Source: a virus. From it: a stretch of DNA of 23,138 bases. The DNA lies in IMG/VR virus record IMGVR_UViG_3300028608_000084, positions 1 through 23,138 of that record. One strand, written 5' to 3'. A program made the translations under genes and the position numbers. Numbering within the stretch: the first letter of the stretch is position 1; every line of letters starts with the position of its first letter. The notes beneath the pieces are model-generated. The model was given only the letters and a program-made list of their open reading frames with translations, was not told the DNA's origin and ran no database searches. Of the stretch, positions 1 to 4,659 are shown piece after piece.

Positions 1-64
1 CCTACGCTTCGTACCGGGGGGTTCCGTTCGGGGTGGCACGGAACCCCCCGGTACGAAGCGTAGG
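1..64. repeat. Perfect 27-bp inverted repeat with 10-base loop
   Basis: Positions 1-27 and 38-64 are exact reverse complements, separated by 10 bases (28-37). Each arm contains a run of six G or C and the word GTACGAAGCG or its complement. No T-tract follows, so it is not a textbook intrinsic terminator. The stem would be extremely stable as RNA or as a cruciform. It lies downstream of the leftward genes that end at 253, so a bidirectional terminator is one reading; a recombination, packaging or replication site is another. The window starts exactly at its first base, so the repeat may extend further left. Confidence 0.9.
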
Positions 65-80
65 CGACAGCCGAAGCTTC

Positions 81-130
81 GCCCCGTACCGTAACCTCCG
101 CTTCGCTACGGTTACGGGTGACAAGCGGAA
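81..130. repeat. Hairpin module, copy 1
   Basis: This module begins with GCCCCGTACCGTA (81-93) and ends with CGGGTGACAAGCGGAA (115-130). Both words recur at 188-200 and 228-243. Between them is a hairpin with stem CCGTAACC (89-96) and GGTTACGG (110-117) around a 13-base loop. The conserved flanks around a changed hairpin suggest a duplicated regulatory or structural element. Its function is not known from the sequence. Confidence 0.7.
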
Positions 131-154
131 ATCGGGGGCTCTAAGGCCCCCGAT
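131..154. terminator. Terminator-like GC hairpin
   Basis: The arms ATCGGGGGC (131-139) and GCCCCCGAT (146-154) are perfectly complementary around the 6-base loop TCTAAG. The stem is strong but no U-tract follows on either strand, so termination is plausible but not shown. It would lie at the 3' end of the leftward transcript from the genes at 253-1256. Confidence 0.45.
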
Positions 155-155
155 G

Positions 156-172
156 TGACAACCGGGTTGTCA
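156..172. promoter_or_regulatory. 17-bp operator-like palindrome
   Basis: TGACAACCGGGTTGTCA has two perfect 8-bp half-sites around a single central G. Size and symmetry match binding sites of dimeric helix-turn-helix repressors. I noticed no second full copy in the window. A near-repeat of one half-site follows: GGTTGTCAA (165-173) and GGTTGGTCAA (177-186). The repressor reading is inference. Confidence 0.45.
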
Positions 173-187
173 ATTCGGTTGGTCAAG

Positions 188-243
188 GCCCCGTACCGTA
201 CCGTGCCTCGGGGGGCTCCGCCCCCCTCGGGTGACAAGCGGAA
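188..243. repeat. Hairpin module, copy 2
   Basis: This copy repeats GCCCCGTACCGTA (188-200) and CGGGTGACAAGCGGAA (228-243) from the module at 81-130. Its internal hairpin is different: GGGGGGC (210-216) and GCCCCCC (220-226) around a 3-base loop. The module ends 9 bases before the stop codon of the leftward gene at 253. Confidence 0.7.
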
Positions 244-252
244 TTTACCGCG

Positions 253-474
253 TCAAGGCTTCCGTCCGTTGTGCAGGATCTGCAAGCAGATCGGCCGTAT
301 CGGCATGTCCAGGACATCGCGGGCGAAAGCCCGCTGGCTGCGCCAGTCTTCGCTGGCCCGCATCACATAGGTGTACCTGTCCAGGCCCCCGTGCTGGGGC
401 CGTAGCGGGATCATCTCCCGCGGGTAGCCGCGCTCGATCCAGTGCCGCTGCGCCCTCGTCCGCTTCGTCATCAT
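253..474 (-). CDS. Small hypothetical protein
   Basis: This leftward gene encodes 73 residues, starting with tandem methionine codons (ATG at 474 and 471). I do not recognise the family. The protein is basic and soluble-looking, rich in Arg, with aromatic residues and a core reading DRYTYVMRASEDWRSQRAF. There is no signal peptide or membrane segment. The frame stays open upstream to a GTG at 588, but that extension is Arg/Gly-rich and low in complexity, so I prefer the ATG pair. GGGA lies just upstream of the start. It is the last gene of a leftward group with two membrane-protein genes, and palindromes lie just beyond it. Role unknown. Confidence 0.55.
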   Translation of the reverse strand: MMTKRTRAQRHWIERGYPREMIPLRPQHGGLDRYTYVMRASEDWRSQRAFARDVLDMPIRPICLQILHNGRKP

Positions 475-617
475 TTTCCCAAAATTTTCCGTTCTTCCGC
501 CCCGGTGGCTCCCACGCTCGCGCCGGTCCTTCCCCCTCCTTCCGGCCGCTGCGCTTGCAGCTGGTTCTGACGCCCTGGGGCGGAACACCTTACCCGCCGG
601 ATACCGGCGCGGCCGTG

Positions 618-923
618 CTAACCCCTTGTGGACCCCCGGCCCGGCGGGCCGGCGTCGATGACCGCATCAGCGAAGAGGCCGTACCACGCGTTCTTCTCCT
701 GGTTGACGTCCCGCCGGTGCATGGTCGTCCACCTGCGCAGGTACAGGGGTTCAGGGGCGGGCTCGTCGGCGGCCACACGATTGCAGTAGCCCCTGCAAAT
801 AGCCACCAGCAGCCAAACGACGGCTACGGTCGCGGCAAGAACCATGAAAAAGGTTGCCATCATCACGACCACCATGAAGACCGCGATGAAAGCCGCCATG
901 CCCGATACCAGCAATTTCTCCAT
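618..923 (-). CDS. Small membrane protein, hypothetical
   Basis: This leftward gene encodes 101 residues from ATG 923; a TTG two codons upstream is an alternative. Residues about 4-44 are almost wholly hydrophobic (runs such as FMVVVMMATFFMVLAA), enough for one long or two closely packed membrane helices. A hydrophilic tail rich in Arg, Asp and Pro follows. The predicted place is the cytoplasmic membrane. No family is recognised. It lies 27 bases downstream of another membrane-protein gene (951-1256), so the two are probably co-transcribed. Small phage membrane proteins often act in superinfection exclusion or lysis control, but nothing here shows which, if either. No strong SD is visible. 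Confidence 0.55.
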   Translation of the reverse strand: MEKLLVSGMAAFIAVFMVVVMMATFFMVLAATVAVVWLLVAICRGYCNRVAADEPAPEPLYLRRWTTMHRRDVNQEKNAWYGLFADAVIDAGPPGRGSTRG

Positions 924-950
924 GGCCAAGATTAACCGGCCCGGTTCCGC

Positions 951-1256
951 TTAGGGAAGGGCCCTATGGCGGGTCTTGCCCCGCCGTGAACGGCGGTAGC
1001 CGATCCCGAGGATCGAGAGGCGCAGCATGTAGGCGTCCAGGACCAGGATCGCGGAGTTCATCCACAAGAAGAACGACCCGTAGTCCCGGTCCCAGAGGTA
1101 CATCCCGACGGACCAGACCGCCAGCAGCAGGGCCAGCGCCCACATGAACGTCATGTTCCTGCTGGATTTGTCGGTGCGCGGGTAGCGCGTCACGAGCATC
1201 ATCCCCCGGATGGTGCCGGCCAGAGCGGCCCAAAACCGCTGTATCCCCTTTTTCAT
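951..1256 (-). CDS. Two-helix membrane protein, hypothetical
   Basis: This leftward gene encodes 101 residues. It has a basic N-terminus (MKKGIQRFWAALAG), two likely membrane helices near residues 37-57 and 62-84, and a very basic C-tail (RRSRRGKTRH). Positive charges at both ends suggest that both termini face the cytoplasm. ATG 1256 is preferred over GTG 1262 because TACGAT sits 6 bases upstream of it, the geometry of a leaderless promoter, and there is no SD. It is divergent from the methyltransferase, with only 32 bases between start codons. It leads the leftward group. The family is not recognised. Confidence 0.6.
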   Translation of the reverse strand: MKKGIQRFWAALAGTIRGMMLVTRYPRTDKSSRNMTFMWALALLLAVWSVGMYLWDRDYGSFFLWMNSAILVLDAYMLRLSILGIGYRRSRRGKTRHRALP

Positions 1257-1262
1257 TAGCAC

Positions 1263-1268
1263 ATCGTA
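1263..1268 (-). promoter_or_regulatory. Candidate -10 box, leaderless start
   Basis: Read leftward, TACGAT is followed by 6 bases (GTGCTA) and then ATG at 1256. A -10 box at -12 to -7 puts transcription start on the A of ATG, as in actinobacterial leaderless mRNAs. No good -35 is visible. The same geometry occurs at 2951-2965. Confidence 0.35.
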
Positions 1269-1288
1269 GCCAACTGGAAAGGCCCCCC

Positions 1289-2239
1289 TTGACCACGGTG
1301 CGCTACATGTCGCTGTTCTCCGGCGTCGGGGGCTTCGAGCTGGGCCTGGAGGGCGCCGGCGAAAAGCTCGGCATCGACTTCCGGTGCGTGGGCTACTCCG
1401 AGATCGACAAGTGGGCCATCAAGACCTATGACAGACACTTCAGCCACCGAGCCTTCGGGGACGTCACGGCGATCGAACCGGCCACGCTGCCGGATTTCGA
1501 CCTGCTCGTCGCAGGGTTCCCCTGCCAGCCCTTTTCTACAGCGGGAGACCGCCTTGGATTTGATGATGAACGGGGGTCCCTGTTCTTCGACGTCGCCAGG
1601 ATTCTGCAGCACGCACGACCCCGACATTTTCTACTCGAAAACGTCGCGGGCCTACTGGGGCACGGATCTGGAGAAACTTTCAAGGCAATCATTAGGGTTC
1701 TCACCCGAATGGGGTATTGCTGTGAATGGCAGGTTCTTGACAGCCAGGACCACGGCGTTCCGCAGTCCCGGGAGCGGATCTTCATTGTCGGACATCTGGG
1801 AGGGATCCCCGGACGACTGGTCTTTCCCCTGGGAAACAACGTTGGCCGGATCGTGGACGGGGACCCGACGAGGAGTCGGTACGGTGACCGAGTTTTTAGC
1901 GGCACCGTCGAAGACTCCCCCGCCGGAGAGCTGATGGGCCTGGTCCGGTCCAAGGCCCCGGGCGTGACCGCCTGGGCCACCCGCACGATCGCCACCACCA
2001 TTGACGCCAACTACGGCTCCGGTCCCGGCTACGGCGGGAACCGCACACATGTCGGCCGCGTGGACAACGGCGTCCTCCGGCTGCGCAAGCTCACTCCCGT
2101 GGAGGCCGAGCGGTGCATGGCGTTCCCGGACAACTGGACCGCCGGCCACTCCAACACCCAGAGGTACCGGCAGATGGGGAACGCCGTAGTCCCCAACGTG
2201 GTGGAGGCCATCGCCATGGAGCTGTACCAAGCACGCTAA
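1289..2239 (+). CDS. DNA (cytosine-5) methyltransferase
   Basis: This 316-residue enzyme transfers a methyl group from S-adenosylmethionine to carbon 5 of cytosine in a specific DNA site. All key family motifs are visible: cofactor loop SLFSGVGG (8-15), catalytic FPCQPFS with Cys79, ENV (117-119), the QSRERIF block (159-165), and the C-terminal YRQMGNAVVP block. The target-recognition region lies between about 175 and 260. Length is normal for a complete single-domain M.HhaI-type enzyme. TTG at 1289 is preferred because GGAAAGG (1276-1282) lies 6 bases upstream; ATG 1307 would cut into motif I. No restriction enzyme gene is next to it, so it is an orphan, probably protecting phage DNA from host restriction. 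Its target site cannot be read from the sequence. Confidence 0.95.
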   Translation: MTTVRYMSLFSGVGGFELGLEGAGEKLGIDFRCVGYSEIDKWAIKTYDRHFSHRAFGDVTAIEPATLPDFDLLVAGFPCQPFSTAGDRLGFDDERGSLFFDVARILQHARPRHFLLENVAGLLGHGSGETFKAIIRVLTRMGYCCEWQVLDSQDHGVPQSRERIFIVGHLGGIPGRLVFPLGNNVGRIVDGDPTRSRYGDRVFSGTVEDSPAGELMGLVRSKAPGVTAWATRTIATTIDANYGSGPGYGGNRTHVGRVDNGVLRLRKLTPVEAERCMAFPDNWTAGHSNTQRYRQMGNAVVPNVVEAIAMELYQAR

Positions 2240-2435
2240 GTCAACCTGCACCGGGGTATCGCTACCGAAGTGGGGTTTGAAAAGAGGGGAAGTTATAGCC
2301 CCCCTCGCCAAGATAGGAAAACTGACACCTTTGTCGAGAGGAGAAACCTATCTCCCGTGCAGGGTTACGCACGCCCGCCGGGGCGGGGAGGCCAGGGCCT
2401 CCCCGCTCGGGCTCCAACTTCCTGGAGGGGAACCA
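2240..2435 (+). other. Intergenic leader with hairpins
   Basis: These 196 bases lie between the methyltransferase and the small gene at 2436. Two structures are clear. AGATAGG (2312-2318) pairs with CCTATCT (2347-2353) around a 28-base loop holding the SD-like GAGAGGAG. A 10-bp perfect stem GCGGGGAGGC (2383-2392) with GCCTCCCCGC (2397-2406) has a 4-base loop and no T-tract. The frame of the next gene stays open back to a TTG at 2277, but the SD at 2423-2429 favours the start at 2436. This may be a structured 5' leader. Confidence 0.4.
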
Positions 2436-2663
2436 ATGAGGCTTTACAACGCGATCTGCACCTGGCTGGAAGCCACGGCTTTCGAGAAGCTGGCATCCGC
2501 CGGCGCCTCCGAAGAGCCCCGCCCGGAAGGCAACAACTTTTCCCACGTCGAGCACGCCCACAGCTTCAGCACCGAGCCGGAGCTGCACAACGGCTGGCGG
2601 CCCTCACACTTTGGCTGGGACGACACGGCCCACATCAGTCTTCGCTGGCACCCGGAGGGGTGA
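2436..2663 (+). CDS. Small hypothetical protein
   Basis: This gene encodes 75 residues from ATG 2436, with a strong SD GGAGGGG (2423-2429) 6 bases upstream. The protein is acidic and His-rich (HVEHAHSF near residue 37) and rich in Trp, with no membrane segment or signal peptide. I do not recognise the family. It stands alone between a structured leader and a 299-base gene-free region, so it may form its own short transcription unit or be the tail of the methyltransferase transcript. The clear SD is the main support that it is real. Confidence 0.6.
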   Translation: MRLYNAICTWLEATAFEKLASAGASEEPRPEGNNFSHVEHAHSFSTEPELHNGWRPSHFGWDDTAHISLRWHPEG

Positions 2664-2950
2664 TAGCGTAAGCGGGTTGCTGCGGGCCGCAAACCCAAAG
2701 CATCAGAGGGTGACAGAGATAGGGCGAGTGGCGTCTGGAGTGGACGTACATAGCCTGAATGTGCACATGTGACGGGTAATCGACGGACATAGGTCCCAAT
2801 GGCAAATGCTGAGGGCGGTCGCAGTAGACCTGGTTAGCGCCAGGAAAAACCCGACGGGCCCAGCCGGCCCCCGTGTGGCCCGGCATTAACTCATTGGATG
2901 AAGCTCCAATGCCGGCGGACGGTTCATCGCCTCCCCCTCACCCCCACACT
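2664..2950. other. Gene-free region upstream of packaging genes
   Basis: This stretch, running on to the start at 2963, has no convincing gene on either strand. Base composition looks less GC-rich than its surroundings. It contains an imperfect hairpin around GGGTTGC (2674-2680) and GCAAACCC; a direct repeat GACGTACATAG (2743-2753) and GACGGACATAG (2782-2792), 39 bases apart; and the palindrome CACATGTG (2764-2771). Two competing inverted repeats lie at 2880-2915. I could not fold a tRNA on either strand. Its place ahead of the HNH and terminase genes makes a cos site or terminase-binding site possible, but this is inference. Confidence 0.45.
2880..2915. repeat. Two mutually exclusive inverted repeats
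   Basis: CCGGCATT (2880-2887) can pair with AATGCCGG (2908-2915). CATTGGA (2892-2898) can pair with TCCAATG (2905-2911). Both stems need bases 2908-2911, so only one can form at a time. This could be an operator pair or a conformational switch. The candidate -10 box of the next gene lies 36 bases downstream. Confidence 0.5.
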
Positions 2951-2956
2951 TATGAT
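2951..2956 (+). promoter_or_regulatory. Candidate -10 box, leaderless start
   Basis: TATGAT matches the sigma-70 -10 consensus at 5 of 6 positions. It ends 6 bases before ATG 2963, so transcription would start at or next to the start codon, as in actinobacterial leaderless genes. There is no SD before this ATG, which fits. A -35 box is not evident. Confidence 0.5.
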
Positions 2957-2962
2957 GGGCCC

Positions 2963-3190
2963 ATGCTCAAGACTCCCTGGCACGACGCCAAGACGTCGAC
3001 CGGCCTGCCCCGCATGGCCTTCACCCTCGAAGAGGTGGCCGAGATGCTGGCCGAGCCGGTTCAATCAATCAAACGCCACTGCCAGACGCAGGCCCTCCGG
3101 GGCGCGTACAAGACCGGCGGCAAGACCAGCCCGTGGCGGATCCCGCCGAAGGCCATTGACTACTACCAGGCCACGCGGCCGAACCAGTAG
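2963..3190 (+). CDS. Helix-turn-helix DNA-binding protein
   Basis: This gene encodes 75 residues. FTLEEVAEMLAEPVQSIKRH (20-39) followed by an aromatic and basic wing (GAYKTGGKTSPWRIPP) matches the excisionase/MerR-like helix-turn-helix fold often annotated as HTH_17. It should bind DNA as a small regulator or as an excisionase-type accessory factor; no integrase is visible to support the latter. ATG 2963 is chosen because it falls just after TATGAT with leaderless spacing. The frame stays open upstream to GTG 2873, but that part is Pro-rich and unconvincing. An intrinsic terminator follows 19 bases after the stop codon, so this is a one-gene transcription unit and may control the genes beside it. 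Confidence 0.8.
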   Translation: MLKTPWHDAKTSTGLPRMAFTLEEVAEMLAEPVQSIKRHCQTQALRGAYKTGGKTSPWRIPPKAIDYYQATRPNQ

Positions 3191-3209
3191 CCAACCGCGT
3201 CCAAGCCCA

Positions 3210-3234
3210 AGCCGTCCCACCGGGCGGCTTTTTT
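3210..3234 (+). terminator. Intrinsic terminator after the HTH gene
   Basis: AGCCGTCC (3210-3217) pairs with GGGCGGCT (3222-3229), with one G-T wobble, around a CACC loop. A TTTTTT run follows at 3229-3234. This is a complete Rho-independent terminator. Confidence 0.85.
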
Positions 3235-3271
3235 CGTGCCCAGATTCACCCACTTTCACCCGAAGGAACCC

Positions 3272-3505
3272 TTGAAAATCACCGTCTGGACCAAGTCCAA
3301 CTGCAGCCAGTGCACGATGACCAAGAGCCAGCTGCGGCGCAAGGGCCTGGAGTACGACGAGGCGGACCTGGAGACCAACCCGGAGCAGCTGCAGAAGTTC
3401 AAGGACGCCGGCCTCCTGCAGGCCCCCATCGTGGTCCTGGGCAATGACGGCCGCAGCTGGGCCGGCTTCCGGCCGGATCTCATTGACGAGCTGGCGGCGG
3501 AATGA
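3272..3505 (+). CDS. nrdH: NrdH-like glutaredoxin
   Basis: This 77-residue thioredoxin-fold protein has the redox motif CSQC (Cys11, Cys14), the cis-proline segment QAPIVV (50-55) and the NrdH hallmark WAGFRPD (63-69). NrdH proteins supply electrons to class Ib ribonucleotide reductase and are reduced by thioredoxin reductase. In a phage this would support deoxynucleotide supply, with the host reductase as probable partner, since no nrdEF is visible. TTG 3272 is chosen because GAAGGA (3262-3267) precedes it and the fold begins at once with KITVWTK; GTG 3236 would add an unlikely tail. It is the first gene after the terminator at 3210-3234 and overlaps the HNH gene. Confidence 0.88.
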   Translation: MKITVWTKSNCSQCTMTKSQLRRKGLEYDEADLETNPEQLQKFKDAGLLQAPIVVLGNDGRSWAGFRPDLIDELAAE

Positions 3506-3851
3506 CCGCAGCCGGCCCGCCTGGGAAGGATCCACCCGGAAGAGCCGGCTGCCCGCCGACTGGGAACGCCTGCGAATCGTCGTGCTGCGGCGGTGCGGGA
3601 TGCGGTGCGAATGGGTCGAGGACGGATTCCGCTGCCACAACGCCGCCACCGATGTCGATCACATTATTCCCGGAGACGATAGTTCTCTCTCGAATCTGCA
3701 GGGACTCTGCAACCCCCACCACTTAACCAAGACCGGCCGCGAGAATGCCGCAGCCAGGGCCGAGATCAAGAAACTCGGCCGGCTCCCCGAGGAGCCCCAG
3801 CCTGGGCTCATCGCCGGCCCCCCGCAGCCCACCGAACGTAAAGGCTTCTGA
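3483..3851 (+). CDS. HNH endonuclease
   Basis: This 122-residue protein has an HNH nuclease core: DVDHIIPGDD with His60, then SLSNLQGLC with Asn71 and Cys76, then NPHHLTK with His79 and His80. Cys42 and Cys51 upstream complete probable zinc ligands. HNH proteins of this kind, coded beside terminase genes, are known to act with the terminase in cutting phage DNA at cos sites. That role is favoured here because it directly precedes the terminase genes and overlaps the small subunit start (TGATG). A free-standing homing nuclease is the alternative. The start is uncertain: TTG 3483 overlaps nrdH by 23 bases and begins where family similarity (WRRNDRSRPAW) begins; ATG 3444 is the other choice. Confidence 0.85.
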   Translation: MTSWRRNDRSRPAWEGSTRKSRLPADWERLRIVVLRRCGMRCEWVEDGFRCHNAATDVDHIIPGDDSSLSNLQGLCNPHHLTKTGRENAAARAEIKKLGRLPEEPQPGLIAGPPQPTERKGF

Positions 3852-4279
3852 TGCCCGGACCAGTCCCCAAGCGGAGCGAAGAGCGCACCCGGAGGAACAA
3901 ACCCGAGAACGAAGGCGGCGTATCCCTGTCCAAGGGCGAACGCGTCCCGTACCGGGTCCCCCCGGTCGACAGCGCCTGGCACCCGCGAGCCAAGCAGTGG
4001 TACCGCTCGCTTTCCCGTTCCGGGATGCGCGAGTACTACGAGCTTTCCGACTACGAAATGGCCCGCCTCCTCTGTGACGCGTTGACCGAATACTACAAAC
4101 GCCCGACCGCGATGATGCTCGCCACCATCCTGCAGGGCATGACCTCCCTCGGAGTGACCGAGGGTGAGCGCCGCCGGATGCGGATCGAGCTTGAGAACCC
4201 CAAGGAACTCGAAACGTCGGCATCCGTCACCGCGATTGACACATACCGAGCGCAGCTGCTGGGGGTCCCGGAGACCTAA
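3851..4279 (+). CDS. Terminase small subunit
   Basis: This gene encodes 142 residues. The opening MPGPVPKRSEERTRRNK, the central helical region (AKQWYRSLSRSG ... YYELSDYEMARLLCDAL) and the position between HNH and large terminase genes match the actinophage terminase small subunit (P27/phiE125 gp8-like). It recognises phage DNA and delivers it to the large subunit and portal in the infected cell. The start ATG overlaps the HNH stop codon by one base, implying translational coupling. Length is typical. After it come 62 bases before the large subunit frame opens. Assignment rests on sequence style and gene order. Confidence 0.8.
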   Translation: MPGPVPKRSEERTRRNKPENEGGVSLSKGERVPYRVPPVDSAWHPRAKQWYRSLSRSGMREYYELSDYEMARLLCDALTEYYKRPTAMMLATILQGMTSLGVTEGERRRMRIELENPKELETSASVTAIDTYRAQLLGVPET

Positions 4280-4328
4280 GCCTGCCCGGTCGAAAGGGTG
4301 GGGCCAGGTGCCCAACGCTTCACTGAAA

Positions 4329-4342
4329 CCCCCGATCGGGGG
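4329..4342 (+). promoter_or_regulatory. Palindrome over the terminase start codon
   Basis: CCCCCGATCGGGGG is a perfect 14-base palindrome. Its last G is the first base of the GTG start at 4342. The only SD-like bases (the G run) form its right arm. Pairing within or between transcripts could hide the start. It also contains a GATC site. Confidence 0.5.
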
Positions 4343-4659
4343 TGATTAACATTCCTTCACTCACGCAAGAAGAGATCGAGGCGCTGGAGCCCACGGCGGA
4401 GAACGCCATGCTCCACTTCCCGCCGTCGTTCATCGGGCCGACATGGCAGAAGGACGAGAAGGGCCAGTGGCTGCTCCCCGAGCACACGCTTGGCTGGGAG
4501 ATCCTGGGCTGGGTTGCCGAATGGCTGACCTTTTCCGATGGCCGGCCTTTTATGTGTACCCCGGAGCAGGCAAGATTTGTGCTCTGGTTCTACGCCATTG
4601 ACCACCGCGGTAAGTTCTCCTACCGCAAGGCCGTTCTTCAGCGCATGAAGGGATGGTAG
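4342..4659 (+). CDS. Terminase large subunit, N-terminal fragment
   Basis: This frame encodes 105 residues ending in YRKAVLQRMKGW and a TAG stop. It is the start of a phage terminase large subunit, the packaging motor. The end, RMKGW, is the first half of the ATP-binding P-loop; the second half (GKDPLAAVL) lies in the next frame at 4665 onward. GTG 4342 is the only start after the preceding in-frame stop. The gene should normally continue as one protein of about 560 residues. Removing 8 bases between TGG (4654-4656) and GGC (4665-4667) restores KGWGKDPLAA. It overlaps the second part by 7 bases (ATGGTAG), which would allow reinitiation. See the findings for possible explanations. Confidence 0.8.
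   Translation: MINIPSLTQEEIEALEPTAENAMLHFPPSFIGPTWQKDEKGQWLLPEHTLGWEILGWVAEWLTFSDGRPFMCTPEQARFVLWFYAIDHRGKFSYRKAVLQRMKGW

Noticed and set aside
1-252. CRISPR array, suggested by the repeated words near the left edge
   Set aside because: There are only two copies, with hairpins rather than unique spacers between, and no cas genes.
231-935. Rightward 234-codon frame at the left end
   Set aside because: It is antisense to two likely leftward genes and is Pro/Arg/Ser-rich shadow sequence.
1428-1934. Second open frame inside the methyltransferase gene, considered as evidence of a frameshift
   Set aside because: The main frame keeps all methyltransferase motifs in order from end to end, so there is no frameshift. 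The other frame is Ser/Pro/Arg-rich noise.
2635-2886. Possible 83-codon leftward gene in the gene-free region
   Set aside because: It has no SD, no GC-rich third-position bias like the real genes, overlaps the supported gene ending at 2663, and encodes no recognisable feature.
2664-2962. tRNA gene in the intergenic region
   Set aside because: I found no T-arm consensus with matching acceptor and anticodon stems on either strand.
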